DNA from: Chloroflexota bacterium
GTDB lineage: Bacteria > Chloroflexota > Dehalococcoidia > Lucifugimonadales > UBA826
Assembly (NCBI GenBank): GCA_002722155.1
Contig: PBKS01000015.1
Location: forward strand, 1-64,000
DNA length: 64,000 nucleotides
Direction: 5' to 3'
The notes beneath the pieces were generated by a model. The model was not told where the DNA came from and ran no database searches. It saw nothing but the letters and a program-made list of their open reading frames with translations. Position 1 is the stretch's first letter. Each line of letters begins with the position of its first letter. This document shows positions 1-8,939 of this stretch, in pieces. The translations under genes were made by a program, and so were the position numbers.

Positions 1-92
1 GGAGTTGATATTTCTGTCGAACTGCCTTTACAGGAAACTCCTACCAACCCCGTTGCCAGAACAACCAACGCTATGAGTACTATCTTTTTCAT
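1..92 (-). CDS. Possible lipoprotein, 5' end only (runs off the left edge)
   Basis: About 30 residues are visible. They begin with an ATG at 92, two lysines, a hydrophobic stretch rich in V, L, I and A, then a cysteine (VGVSC) followed by a polar KGSSTE segment. That is the layout of a lipoprotein signal peptide, although Gly at -3 makes the lipobox imperfect. There is no clear ribosome binding site before the ATG. The frame is continuous with the upstream integrase remnant (stop-free from about 518 to 1), so this could instead be the tail of that open frame. The rest of the gene is outside the window, so no function can be given. Confidence 0.4.
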   Translation of the reverse strand, partial: MKKIVLIALVVLATGLVGVSCKGSSTEIST

Positions 93-660
93 GCGCACAT
101 AATACCAAGTCACAGTAATCACGAAGGGGGTTCGTCCCCTATATTGCTTTTTGGAGTATCGCCTTCCTGAGCCCATACAGCCCAGCTCGCCCAATAACCA
201 TACTCCTTTCTTATCAAGGTTTACATCCTGTACTTTGAGGTTTCCCAGCTCACTCCGCCTCATGCCAGTCTTCCTCGCCGTCTCCAGCAAAGTTAAATCT
301 CTATCAATGCTTTTCTTATGGCTCTGTTTGCTCTTTATCCACTCCACAATCTGGTCAATGTCAGAACTCTCTATATAGTCTGGCAAAGTCTTAGGTACTT
401 TGACCTTCACATCGAATGGGATGTTTAGATAATCCAGAAAGCCCTTGAGGTATGTGGCATATCGGGCTCTTGAATTGGGCTTTAAATGGACTGACTTTGA
501 AAGGAACTTTTCAGCACATTTTGTTGAAAGTGTTTGCAACCCAGTCACAGAACTTCCCTAAATACTCAGAAAGTTTGGAAATATAATTGTCACTCAAGCC
601 CCTATTTCGCAACGAAACAAGGTATTCGTCTAGTGCCTGTGCCGTGCCTGTAGCAGACAT
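93..660 (-). pseudogene. Degraded tyrosine recombinase/integrase
   Basis: An ATG at 660 opens a 49-residue frame with a SAM-like core-binding start (ALDEYLVSLRNRGLSDNYISK) that stops at 511-513. Moving one base, the frame from about 518 downward continues the same protein without a stop. It reads through a helical segment and the first catalytic-arginine box TGMRRSELGNLKVQDVN (about 215-265). It then degrades near 140-180, and the downstream HxxR and Tyr boxes are absent. The frameshift plus the missing catalytic C-terminus mean it cannot be an active recombinase. It starts 3 bp after the 3' CCA of tRNA-Val on the same strand, the usual place for an integrase of an element inserted in a tRNA gene. 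An assembly indel could explain the shift but not the missing C-terminus. Confidence 0.75.
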
Positions 661-662
661 AG

Positions 663-739
663 TGGTGGGCGGTATAAGAGTCGAACTTATGACCTCTGCG
701 ATGTCAACGCAGCGCTCTAAACCACTGAGCTAACCGCCC
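663..739 (-). tRNA. tRNA-Val (anticodon GAC), CCA encoded
   Basis: Read on the minus strand, the acceptor arm GGGCGGT (739-733) pairs with ACCGCCC (673-667), followed by discriminator A and an encoded CCA (665-663). The D arm is GCTCAGTGGTTTAGAGC. The anticodon stem CTGCG/CGCAG encloses loop TTGACAT with anticodon GAC. The T arm has the TTCGACT loop. All four arms fold. The integrase remnant begins immediately after its 3' end. Confidence 0.95.
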
Positions 740-828
740 ATTGCAAATAATTTATCTGGTAACAGATATAACTGAAGAAAAGTCTAGCAACCTAGCCAAT
801 ACTGGTCAACGAAGATTAATTCCTACCC

Positions 829-1641
829 TTAATGTTCCATCACTGTGCCGCCATTTTGGTTAATGGACTGGCCATGAATCCATGAGGCAGCTTCTGTACA
901 AAGATAGGCGCAGAAATCACCTACTTCTTCATCTGTCCCATTCCGACCAATGGGGGTAGAGTCGGCCATGTTACTCCAAGTATTTCCCCTTCCTAGAATG
1001 TCCATTCTGTGGGTATCTACCGCACCTGGGCACACAGCATTTACATTTATATTATGAGAACCGAGTTCTTTGGCCATCGACTGTGTCATTCCAACGATTG
1101 CAAAATTTGCACCGTTATATGCCAATGTGTTCGCAGATCCACGCTTCCCAGCAGTGGATGATATATTTACTATCTTGCCACCTTCTCCCTGATCGATCAT
1201 GGGCTTAATCGCAGCCTTTGTACACAAAAACGTACCAGTGACTTTAATATCCATAACTCTTTGAAAGGTATCTTCATTCAAATCCAATATCGGGGTCCTG
1301 TCTTCTGCACGGGCGTAAGCAGCATTATTTATCAAGATATCGATCCTTCCGAACTCTTTTAGAGTCTCATCAACCATTCTTTTTACATCTTCTCGATTTG
1401 TAACATCTACCACCAAAGGAAGCGCTCGGCGGCCAATTTCACGAACTCGTTCAGCTACAGTGTGGATATCGTTCCAACCGATTGCTTTTTCATCATCAGG
1501 AAATGTATCTGGACTTCTTCCCGTTCCTGTAACGACGACATCAGCTCCTAATTTGGCTAGAGCTTCTGCAGCCGCCCTACCGATCCCCCTTAATCTACCT
1601 GCTCCGGTAATAATTGCTACCTTTCCGTCAAGTTCTCCCAT
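829..1641 (-). CDS. SDR-family oxidoreductase with altered active site
   Basis: A 270-residue short-chain dehydrogenase/reductase. Cofactor binding is shown by TGAGRLRGIG (12-21, a slightly expanded TGxxxGxG) and NNA (105-107). The catalytic region has Ser161/162 and Tyr175, but the lysine of YxxxK is replaced by Asn179 (YNGAN). That lysine normally lowers the Tyr pKa and binds the ribose, so activity may be changed or lost. The ATG at 1641 is preferred over one nine codons upstream because GGGGG lies 9 nt before it. It is a single gene with no obvious operon partner, and the substrate cannot be predicted. Confidence 0.85.
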   Translation of the reverse strand: MGELDGKVAIITGAGRLRGIGRAAAEALAKLGADVVVTGTGRSPDTFPDDEKAIGWNDIHTVAERVREIGRRALPLVVDVTNREDVKRMVDETLKEFGRIDILINNAAYARAEDRTPILDLNEDTFQRVMDIKVTGTFLCTKAAIKPMIDQGEGGKIVNISSTAGKRGSANTLAYNGANFAIVGMTQSMAKELGSHNINVNAVCPGAVDTHRMDILGRGNTWSNMADSTPIGRNGTDEEVGDFCAYLCTEAASWIHGQSINQNGGTVMEH

Positions 1642-1725
1642 TTCAAAATGCCCCCATTTAATATGCATATCTATTTTGTCTTAATTCAAAGCGGAAACGA
1701 GTATATCCCAAGGAACCGCACCATG

Positions 1726-2415
1726 CTATTCAGGTGATTCACCAGGAAGGTATAAGTGATCAATTATCCATAATTTCACTTTTTCTCTTACCTCCTTGGA
1801 GGTTTCCTTTAAGCCATGACCCGTGCCTGGCATATAAATCACCTCCTTTGGCTCATCTGCCCAGTCATATATAGTTTGTGAACATTGTGGGGACAATATC
1901 GTGTCATCTTCCCCATGAATCAACAAAAGAGGACGTGGGGAAACATTCGACACATCAGTTGCACCAAAAGTTTGACTGGATAACGCTACAACTCCCTTAA
2001 CATACTCAGAAAAAGGGGCCGCTTTGATGACAACCGCCCCACCAAATGAATGTCCCACCAATAATATATCTGTATGGCCTGTTCCTGTTAAAAAAGATAC
2101 CCCGGCCAATGTATCCATGACACATTCAGACAACTCTCCTGGTTTCCTATAGTCAAGCCTCATAGAGGTGATGCCTGGCGAAAGCATGGACCCTAAACTC
2201 TTATACAAGCCCTCTGCCGGACCGTCCAACCCTCCTCTAGCTCCTCCCACCCATATTATCCCTCGATTGCATGGCTCAGCGGGATCATGATGAACTATCG
2301 TATCAATCGGACCTCTTGTGGTTTGCAACCTTAATCCTCTACCAATTTGACCTTCAGGGATATCCCATTCGCTAAGACCTACTATCCCAATTGATATATC
2401 ACCCGATTCTTCCAT
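1726..2415 (-). CDS. Alpha/beta hydrolase (dienelactone hydrolase-like)
   Basis: A 229-residue cytoplasmic serine hydrolase. The nucleophile elbow is GHSFGG (Ser123). The acid is Asp170/171 in LLIHGEDDTILSP, and the base is His200 in GTGHGLKE. This is a complete alpha/beta-hydrolase triad of the short dienelactone-hydrolase type. The open frame extends upstream into gatA, but the ATG at 2415 is the likely start: AGGA lies 8 nt before it and only 10 bp separate it from the gatA stop. It is the last gene of the run aminotransferase-gatC-gatA-hydrolase. The substrate is unknown and there is no sign that it takes part in tRNA amidation. Confidence 0.8.
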   Translation of the reverse strand: MEESGDISIGIVGLSEWDIPEGQIGRGLRLQTTRGPIDTIVHHDPAEPCNRGIIWVGGARGGLDGPAEGLYKSLGSMLSPGITSMRLDYRKPGELSECVMDTLAGVSFLTGTGHTDILLVGHSFGGAVVIKAAPFSEYVKGVVALSSQTFGATDVSNVSPRPLLLIHGEDDTILSPQCSQTIYDWADEPKEVIYMPGTGHGLKETSKEVREKVKLWIIDHLYLPGESPE

Positions 2416-2425
2416 CAACAATTTC

Positions 2426-3889
2426 CTACAAAGGAGGGGTTTGCTTATGCCAATCCGTGGACTGTTCAAATGCGTATGCAGCCCTAAACAAATTAGGTTC
2501 CTGTAGGGCTCCAGCCATGAATTGAAGTCCAACTGGAAGTCCCCCTACCAAACCTGCCGGTACCGAAATACTTGGGATTCCAGCGATATTTGCAGGGATC
2601 GTGAATATATCATTCAAGTACATCTGTAACGGGTCGTCCATTTTGTCGCCAATTCTAAAAGCTGTCGTCGGAGAGGTAGGCATTGCTAGAACATCGACGG
2701 TTTCAAACACTTCTTCAAATTCCTGTCTAATAAGGGTTCTGACCTTCTGTGCTTTCAAATAAAAAGCGTCATAGTAACCAGCTGATAATGCATAAGCCCC
2801 GAGCATAATCCTTCTTTTGACCTCAGGTCCAAACCCTTTGGATCGTGTATTTTCTAACCCTTCCCACATTGTCTCAGCATCTCTTTCTGAAAAGCCATAC
2901 TTCACTCCATCATATCTGGATAGGTTAGCTGATGCTTCCGAGGGCGCAATTATGTAATACACTGCAAGTGCATACTTGGTGTGCGGAAGCGAAACATCTT
3001 TTACTTCAGCTCCCAAACCCTCCAAAACATCTATCGCCTTCAAAACAGATTTTTTTATCTCAAGATCTATACCATCGATAAAATACTCTTTTGGAACGCC
3101 AATCCTAAAGCCTCTTAAGTCGGTGCCTAAATTAGAAACATAATCCGGTATTTTTACATCCAACGAAGTGGAATCTCTTGAGTCATGTCCTGCTATCGAC
3201 TGTAGAACCAAAGCACTATCTTCAACGGTCTTGGTCAGGGGACCAATCTGATCCAAGGAGCTCGCAAAAGCAACCAATCCGAACCTGCTGACCAACCCAT
3301 AGGTAGGTTTCATACCGACCACACCACAGAGAGCTGCAGGTTGCCTAATACTTCCTCCAGTGTCCGAACCAAGAGAAAACATACACTCAGAAGCAGCGAC
3401 CGCTGCGGCTGGACCTCCACTGCTCCCTCCTGGAACTCTGTCTATATTCCAAGGATTCTTGGTAGATTTCAAGGCGGAATTTTCCGTGGATGACCCCATG
3501 GCAAATTCGTCTAAATTACCCTTACCTAATAAAATTGCATTTTCATTTTTCAAAGTTCTGGACACAGTAGCATCAAATGGCGGAACAAAATTTTCCAACA
3601 TTTTTGATGAACAAGTCGTAGGAATGCCAGAATAGCAAATATTATCTTTTAACTGCATCGGGATACCAGTTAGGTTTGACTGGGTGCCGTCGTGGATTCT
3701 TTTATCTGCCTGTCCAGCGTCTAAAAGGGCTTGATCCTCAGTAACCGTCACAAAGGCATCAATACTTTTTTCCAAATTTCTGATTCTGTCAATATACTCT
3801 TTGGCGAGTTCCACCGATGAAACTTCTCCTCGATCGAGAAGAGTTCTGGCTTCAGAAATAGTTATCTTGGTGAGGTCTAATGGGTACAT
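2426..3889 (-). CDS. gatA: Asp/Glu-tRNA amidotransferase subunit A
   Basis: A 487-residue amidase-signature protein. GatA releases ammonia from glutamine and passes it to GatB, which converts Glu-tRNA(Gln) or Asp-tRNA(Asn) to the amide. The Ser-cisSer-Lys triad is visible: Lys81 (MQLKDN), the glycine/serine loop GGSSGG (154-159), and nucleophile Ser180 in [10 protein letters not shown]. Length is normal for the family. It lies 12 bp after gatC in the same direction. gatB is not in the window, so the complex must be completed from elsewhere. The aspS gene at 58587 has features of a non-discriminating AspRS, which would require this enzyme. Confidence 0.97.
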   Translation of the reverse strand: MYPLDLTKITISEARTLLDRGEVSSVELAKEYIDRIRNLEKSIDAFVTVTEDQALLDAGQADKRIHDGTQSNLTGIPMQLKDNICYSGIPTTCSSKMLENFVPPFDATVSRTLKNENAILLGKGNLDEFAMGSSTENSALKSTKNPWNIDRVPGGSSGGPAAAVAASECMFSLGSDTGGSIRQPAALCGVVGMKPTYGLVSRFGLVAFASSLDQIGPLTKTVEDSALVLQSIAGHDSRDSTSLDVKIPDYVSNLGTDLRGFRIGVPKEYFIDGIDLEIKKSVLKAIDVLEGLGAEVKDVSLPHTKYALAVYYIIAPSEASANLSRYDGVKYGFSERDAETMWEGLENTRSKGFGPEVKRRIMLGAYALSAGYYDAFYLKAQKVRTLIRQEFEEVFETVDVLAMPTSPTTAFRIGDKMDDPLQMYLNDIFTIPANIAGIPSISVPAGLVGGLPVGLQFMAGALQEPNLFRAAYAFEQSTDWHKQTPPL

Positions 3890-3901
3890 TAAAGTTTATC
3901 G

Positions 3902-4201
3902 CTATTCTAAGACTGCCTTAATCCTAACAAAGGAACCTTCCGTCTGAGGTGCATTCAAAAGAGCTTCATCCTGAGTCAAAGAATCACCACGTTTGTCATC
4001 TCTCATGACAGATTTAACATTCACAGAATGTCCAGTCGGTTCAACGTCTTCAGTATCGACTTCATTTAGAATCGTTACGCTGTCCAGTATATTTTTCATT
4101 TGGGTCCGCATAACATTTAACTCATCTTCTGTCATTGAGATTCTAGTTAATACGGAAATCTGTTTAACATCGTCGATTGATAAGTCCATTGAATCTGACA
4201 A
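3902..4201 (-). CDS. gatC: Asp/Glu-tRNA amidotransferase subunit C
   Basis: A 99-residue GatC, the small belt subunit that stabilises the GatA-GatB complex. The sequence shows the typical SIDDVKQISVLTRISMTEDEL start, the middle LNEVDTEDVEPTGH and the C-terminal motif (APQTEGSFVRIKAVLE). It starts with TTG at 4201, with AGGAG 9 nt upstream. It begins one base after the stop of the aminotransferase gene, which suggests co-transcription and translational coupling. Confidence 0.95.
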   Translation of the reverse strand: MSDSMDLSIDDVKQISVLTRISMTEDELNVMRTQMKNILDSVTILNEVDTEDVEPTGHSVNVKSVMRDDKRGDSLTQDEALLNAPQTEGSFVRIKAVLE

Positions 4202-4202
4202 T

Positions 4203-5396
4203 CTATATAACTCCTTCTGACTCTAACACCTCAGCCAAAATAGATATTCCTTTCTCTATTTCATCAGGAGTATGGTGGCTGAATGTCAAACGCAAATAAT
4301 TTCCTCCACCCCTGTCTGCTCTAAATATCGGTCCAGGGTTGTATTTCACTCCTTTTTCAATCGATTTGTCCAGCACATCCCAGGTATTCGTACCATCCGG
4401 AAGCTTCATCCATATCATCATTCCACCTTTGGGTTCAGTCCATGTACAGGATGGGGGGAAATATTCCCCTAAGGACCTCAACATGGCATCTCGTTTTCGT
4501 CCCAATGAGGATGCCACTCCAGATACGTAGGCTGACTTGTTATCTTTGAGATATTCATGTACTGCCATGGAGGTCAAATGGCTTGGTGATAGACCGAAAC
4601 CCACCTTATCCAAAGAATCTCTCGCAGATTCAGGAAAGGCACCAAACCCCAGTCTCAAACCACAGCCCATCAATTTGGTAAATGCCGATATGTGCAGGAC
4701 GCCTTCCTCTGAATCTAGTCCGATCATGGCTGGCGGAAGTTCAGGGCCATCTATATGGAAATCCGCATATGATTCATTTTCCACTATTGGAATCTCATAT
4801 TTGTTAGATATCTCTACAATTTTTTTTCTTCTTTCTAGATTAATTGTAGCTCCGGTTGGATTGTGATACACCGAAATAGTGTAAATGAGTTTAGGCCTGT
4901 CACCATTTTTAATGTTCTCTTGTATAGCTTTTTCAAGTTCTTCAGGAATAAGTCCATCTTGGTCCATTGAAACATGGCAAGGGCGAGCGCCTTTCTTTAA
5001 AAACATATTAAGACTACCGTGATAACAAAACTCATCCATCATCACGACATCGCCGGGATTTATAAAAGCGTCCACGTAGACCTGGCAAGCACCTCCAGCT
5101 CCACTGGTCAAAAATATATTCTCGCTGGAAACCTCTGAACCTCGATTGGCAGATAATTCCCACGATATAAACTCTCTCAGGCCTAAATGCCCTTGGGGAG
5201 GCGGATATACACCCAAGTCTTTACCATCCCTTTTTATGGCTCTAGCAGTTGCATCAGCAAATTCCTCAAGCGCCATGGCATCTGGATCAGTATAAGTCAC
5301 CGAAAATATATAATCAGCCTCCTCCTTCAACCCTGGAGGCATTTCTATTTCTACCGGTAAAGTACTAGAGGCTAATTCCTGATAGTTATATGGCAT
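4203..5396 (-). CDS. PLP-dependent class I/II aminotransferase
   Basis: A 397-residue fold-type I aminotransferase of the MocR/2-aminoadipate (LysN) branch. Features are substrate loop YPPPQGH (64-70), HNPTG (178-182, Asn179 contacts PLP) and Schiff-base lysine Lys241 in SAFTKLMGCGLRLGFG. The usual EDDPY motif, whose first Asp pairs with the PLP ring nitrogen, reads ENESY (about 206-210), so that Asp is Asn here. GGAG lies 9 nt before the ATG. It is the first gene of the gatCA run. Substrate could be an aromatic, branched-chain or 2-aminoadipate-like amino acid; the sequence does not decide. Confidence 0.85.
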   Translation of the reverse strand: MPYNYQELASSTLPVEIEMPPGLKEEADYIFSVTYTDPDAMALEEFADATARAIKRDGKDLGVYPPPQGHLGLREFISWELSANRGSEVSSENIFLTSGAGGACQVYVDAFINPGDVVMMDEFCYHGSLNMFLKKGARPCHVSMDQDGLIPEELEKAIQENIKNGDRPKLIYTISVYHNPTGATINLERRKKIVEISNKYEIPIVENESYADFHIDGPELPPAMIGLDSEEGVLHISAFTKLMGCGLRLGFGAFPESARDSLDKVGFGLSPSHLTSMAVHEYLKDNKSAYVSGVASSLGRKRDAMLRSLGEYFPPSCTWTEPKGGMMIWMKLPDGTNTWDVLDKSIEKGVKYNPGPIFRADRGGGNYLRLTFSHHTPDEIEKGISILAEVLESEGVI

Positions 5397-5418
5397 TTCT
5401 CAACACTCCAATAGAGAA

Positions 5419-6468
5419 TTAAAGAGGAAGATATATTTTCTCTCCTGACTGAGAACTCCTCGTTACAGCTTCAGTGAATTCCATATATCTAACTCCATCT
5501 TCAAACGAGGTATGGGTTATATCTTCGATACCTCGAATCGCATTAATGAATTCTTCTTCGACTCTCCATTGACCCGCCAATTCTGACTTTATCTCTATTT
5601 CCGACAAAGCGTCATCAGATTTCCTTCCCCCGTATAGTCTTATATTTTTTTGATTTGTAGCGTCCACATGTAAAGTGCCCTCTGTACCGAAAATCCACAC
5701 CCCATTACCTGGTGCATGTCCGAGAACATCACTAAAGCGAATGTGCAACACGGGCCCACTAAACATCTCGCAAAGGATTTCTACGTGGTCCGGAATTGAT
5801 AGAACTTGTAAATTACCATTTTCGTCAGACCTCTGAGGTACTGTGATACGAGTAATGGCTTGGACCGTCGCTGCTGGACCTATCCATCTCATTAGAGCTT
5901 CGTACCATATACCAAGTCCCATGATATTGTACCCACTAAAATCCCTACTCTGCCGCCAATGATAACCTTTATCTTTATCCACAAATCCACCTTGGGTTAT
6001 CGCCGCATCAACGGACAATATATCCCCAAGATATCCATCCTTAATAAGATTCTTTATAGTTTTGTCCACATTTAAGGTGTGAGGAGCCGGGACTATTTGA
6101 GTTATAAGATCCGGAAAATTTTTAGAAGCTTCAAGCATAACGTGCGCCTCAGACGCATTAGTAGCCATCCTAGCCTCGGTTTGCACATGTTTCCCATTTT
6201 CTAGAGCCGCCAACACCAATGTGCAGTGCATATAAGGCCAGGTCCCTATACATACCGCGTCATTATCTGGATCCTCCATGACATCTAACCAGTTGTCATA
6301 TACCTTCTCGATCCCAAATTCTTCTGCAACTCTTTTACCAGATTCCATACTTCTGTTACAAACACTATCAATTACCACATTTTCCAAAGCATTAAAGCCA
6401 GGTATGTGCATCAGTTTTGTATTTCCACCAGCCCCGATTAGCCCTATTTTTATGATTTCCTGTGTCAT
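5419..6468 (-). CDS. Gfo/Idh/MocA-family oxidoreductase
   Basis: A 349-residue protein with an N-terminal Rossmann fold (GLIGAGGNTKLMHIPG, about 9-24) and a C-terminal GFO_IDH_MocA domain. Members oxidise or reduce sugars, inositols and related diols with NAD(P). The family EKP motif after GKHV is replaced by TEARMA (Glu98, Ala99), so the lysine that usually touches the nicotinamide is missing. GAGGT lies 7 nt before the ATG. It follows the FAD oxidoreductase gene by about 70 bp in the same direction, and the two may act on one pathway. The substrate is unknown. Confidence 0.85.
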   Translation of the reverse strand: MTQEIIKIGLIGAGGNTKLMHIPGFNALENVVIDSVCNRSMESGKRVAEEFGIEKVYDNWLDVMEDPDNDAVCIGTWPYMHCTLVLAALENGKHVQTEARMATNASEAHVMLEASKNFPDLITQIVPAPHTLNVDKTIKNLIKDGYLGDILSVDAAITQGGFVDKDKGYHWRQSRDFSGYNIMGLGIWYEALMRWIGPAATVQAITRITVPQRSDENGNLQVLSIPDHVEILCEMFSGPVLHIRFSDVLGHAPGNGVWIFGTEGTLHVDATNQKNIRLYGGRKSDDALSEIEIKSELAGQWRVEEEFINAIRGIEDITHTSFEDGVRYMEFTEAVTRSSQSGEKIYLPL

Positions 6469-6539
6469 CGATAGTACCTCTTCAAATTACTTTAACAACC
6501 AAACTAAATGTAGATTATATTTGACTCTATATACTCAGT

Positions 6540-7724
6540 CTATGAAGCAAATCTAGCCGGGTCAGATTCTAGCAAAACGGGATGGGATTCTCCTCTGCAA
6601 ACTAGATCGGCTATTAACATGCCTGCCGCTGGGCCTCTCCCGAAACCGGAAGAGCCCAATCCAGAAACTACAAAAAGGTTGTCATGCTTAGGTATTCGGC
6701 CGATAACAGGTTTTCCATCATCGGAAAATGGCATTAACCCAGACCATGTAGACGAAACAGGCAACCCAGATAGCAAAGGAAGTACTTCTGAAGCATGGGT
6801 TTTGTTAACTTCTATTCCTGCCGCATCAATGCTTTTACTAAAACCTGAGTTTCTCCGATCACCTCCAAAAATGATCTCACCACTCCTGCGCTGCCTACCA
6901 TATAAATGCCTAGTAACTCTTTCGTCTCCAAAATGGGTTAATTCAGGAGGTGACTTATCATCGACATAGGGTTTCTCCATCCAATGAAAACTGGATTCAA
7001 TAGAGGCTATGGTGCCAAATACTCTAGGAGGCAATGGCTCGGTAGACCACATCTGACCAACGACAGGTTTTACTGGAATATTAACCCCCACCATTTCACC
7101 GATATTTTTTGACCAGGCTCCGGCTGCAATCACTACAGACTGGGCCGCATTATTACCTTTATTTGTTTCAACATGCCATACACTGTCACTGGAGGTTATA
7201 CCTATTACTTCAGTAGTTGTTTGCACTTTAAGCCCAGCATGTAATGCAGCTTTGCTAAAAGCCTGAGTTGTTTTATAAGGATCTGCTTGCCCTCTAGTAG
7301 GCGAATATATATAGCCGAATAAATCCAAATTCAGTTCTGGTTCTAATGATTTCGCCTCATATGGGCTCAGCAACTGCAAATTGAAAGCATTTTTCTGCGA
7401 CTCGATCACCATACTTTGGGCATATGAGTATTGGTTCTCAGTATGGATGGCCGTGAAAGACCCTGATTGTCTAAATTCAATGTCGTATCCGAGCTCTAAC
7501 TGAAGTTTTTTAAAAATATTCAAACTACCCATCGTTAGATATTCCTGCAAGCCAGGTGAGTTACCCCATCCAGAAGCACCTAGACCTCCCATATTGACAC
7601 CTGATGCTTCACCAGATATTTCTCCCCTATCTAAAAGCAGTGTTGATACACCAGATTCAGCTAAATGAAAGGCGGCAGAACATCCAGCAATTCCTCCACC
7701 TATGATTATCACGTCTGCGTTCAT
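6540..7724 (-). CDS. FAD-dependent oxidoreductase, DAO family
   Basis: A 394-residue flavoprotein of the glycine/D-amino-acid oxidase (DAO) family. The N-terminus is a clean dinucleotide-binding fold (VIIIGGGIAGCSAAFHLAESG, with a Glu/Asp-type second strand), and the C-terminus has the closing FAD motif VVSGLGSSGFGRGPAAG. The start at 7724 is chosen from three candidates because GGAG lies 9 nt upstream and the protein then begins right at the Rossmann strand. It begins about 30 bp after the SMP-30 gene, so the two are probably co-transcribed. It may be an oxidase or dehydrogenase of an amine or N-methyl amino acid (sarcosine-like). Confidence 0.85.
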   Translation of the reverse strand: MNADVIIIGGGIAGCSAAFHLAESGVSTLLLDRGEISGEASGVNMGGLGASGWGNSPGLQEYLTMGSLNIFKKLQLELGYDIEFRQSGSFTAIHTENQYSYAQSMVIESQKNAFNLQLLSPYEAKSLEPELNLDLFGYIYSPTRGQADPYKTTQAFSKAALHAGLKVQTTTEVIGITSSDSVWHVETNKGNNAAQSVVIAAGAWSKNIGEMVGVNIPVKPVVGQMWSTEPLPPRVFGTIASIESSFHWMEKPYVDDKSPPELTHFGDERVTRHLYGRQRRSGEIIFGGDRRNSGFSKSIDAAGIEVNKTHASEVLPLLSGLPVSSTWSGLMPFSDDGKPVIGRIPKHDNLFVVSGLGSSGFGRGPAAGMLIADLVCRGESHPVLLESDPARFAS

Positions 7725-7756
7725 ATCTATAAACTCCATCCCTAACTGCAACAAAA

Positions 7757-8689
7757 TTATGATTTGGGATAATTTAATCTCCCCTGTCTGTCTGTGAAAG
7801 CGCGTAGCAAATACCCTTCGCCTGTTGTGACGTACAATACCGATAAATCTTCACCTCCAAATGTACAATTTGCCGGTCTGTCTACTGGGGTCGGATGAGT
7901 TTCCAATAACTCGCCTGAAGAAGAAAACACATATAACATCGGACCAGGGCCTCCAACGACAAAATCCATATCCTTTTGTTCCCAATTATTGCTTAGCCCC
8001 GCCGCCGCAATAATATTTCCTTCAGTATCCAGCACCATACCATCCACACCTCTATATCGGCCGAAATCATGTATTATTTCATACGGTCCAAGTGTGCCAT
8101 CTGATTTGACTGGATAGGCCCAAAGCTGTCTTTTTTCTTCAGGCAATGTACCACTTTGTGCTACATACAAAGTTTTGAAGTCCGAAGAAAATAGGAGACC
8201 ATTCGGCCGCGTGGTATCTTCCGTCATTCTAGTGACAGCGCTCGGTTGCCCATCCAACATATCTACCCGACAGACTGAGTCGTAATTTGTTTCCTTGTTA
8301 GATCTGTCTTTGCTCCATTCACCGCCTGCACCTTCATAAAAGGGGTCAGTAAACCACACGTTTCCCTCAGCATCTATTGCTATATCATTGGGTATATTTA
8401 ATTTCTTACCGTAGATAGAGTCAGCAATCACTTCAGTAGATTCTTGATTGTATCGAACTACTCTCCTAGCTCCTCCTTCACAGGCATACAAATTACCCTC
8501 CGCATCGAAAGACATTCCATTCGCTAAATTGGTATTACGTCTGAACACTTCAGCTTCATTAGTGATCGGATCGAATTTGTATATCTTACTTTCGCTTACA
8601 TGAGTAAAGAAAAGTGATTCTCCATCCCAAGCGGGACCTTCAGTTGTACCGCCTAATGGTCCAAGAACTATCTCGAAGTCCCAACTCAT
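7757..8689 (-). CDS. SMP-30/gluconolactonase-type lactonase
   Basis: A 310-residue six-bladed beta-propeller of the SMP-30/gluconolactonase/LRE family. These hydrolyse sugar lactones using one divalent metal. Visible family signatures are the early metal glutamate (GGTTEGPAWDG), NGMSFDAEGNLYACEGG, the PNDIAIDAEGNVWFTDP blade with its metal Asn, and the RPNGLLFS and DGMVLDTEGNI blades. There is no signal peptide, so it is cytoplasmic. GGAGG is 7 nt before the ATG. It is the first gene of a minus-strand run with the FAD and Gfo/Idh oxidoreductases, which fits a small sugar-acid or polyol oxidation pathway. Confidence 0.9.
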   Translation of the reverse strand: MSWDFEIVLGPLGGTTEGPAWDGESLFFTHVSESKIYKFDPITNEAEVFRRNTNLANGMSFDAEGNLYACEGGARRVVRYNQESTEVIADSIYGKKLNIPNDIAIDAEGNVWFTDPFYEGAGGEWSKDRSNKETNYDSVCRVDMLDGQPSAVTRMTEDTTRPNGLLFSSDFKTLYVAQSGTLPEEKRQLWAYPVKSDGTLGPYEIIHDFGRYRGVDGMVLDTEGNIIAAAGLSNNWEQKDMDFVVGGPGPMLYVFSSSGELLETHPTPVDRPANCTFGGEDLSVLYVTTGEGYLLRAFTDRQGRLNYPKS

Positions 8690-8863
8690 TATTTAGCCTC
8701 CACCATATATTTCTGTAGGTTGCATAAACTCTCTTTCATTAGACTCAGCTGTCTTACAAATCGTGTTCTACATACCCATTTGGCGTATGTTTGCAAATTG
8801 TACTTAGGGATTCCTGGCAGGTCTATTAAGCCAAGGATTACAGAATCATATTGCATGAAAAAA

Positions 8864-8891
8864 TTGACATGGATATATGTGAGTGTTAACT
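8864..8891 (+). promoter_or_regulatory. Candidate sigma70-type promoter for the MFS gene
   Basis: A consensus -35 TTGACA (8864-8869) is followed after 16 bp by TTAACT (8886-8891), about 50 bp before the MFS start. The -10 is weak. It sits in the 250-bp divergent gap between the SMP-30 and MFS genes, in which no gene is seen. Confidence 0.35.
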
Positions 8892-8939
8892 TCAAATCAA
8901 TTCTACATCGAGTCTCCTACCTTACCACCGTGATTTGCA

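Noticed and set aside
151-378. Plus-strand open frame over the integrase remnant
   Set aside because: It is antisense to the recognisable recombinase sequence and has no family features or ribosome binding site.
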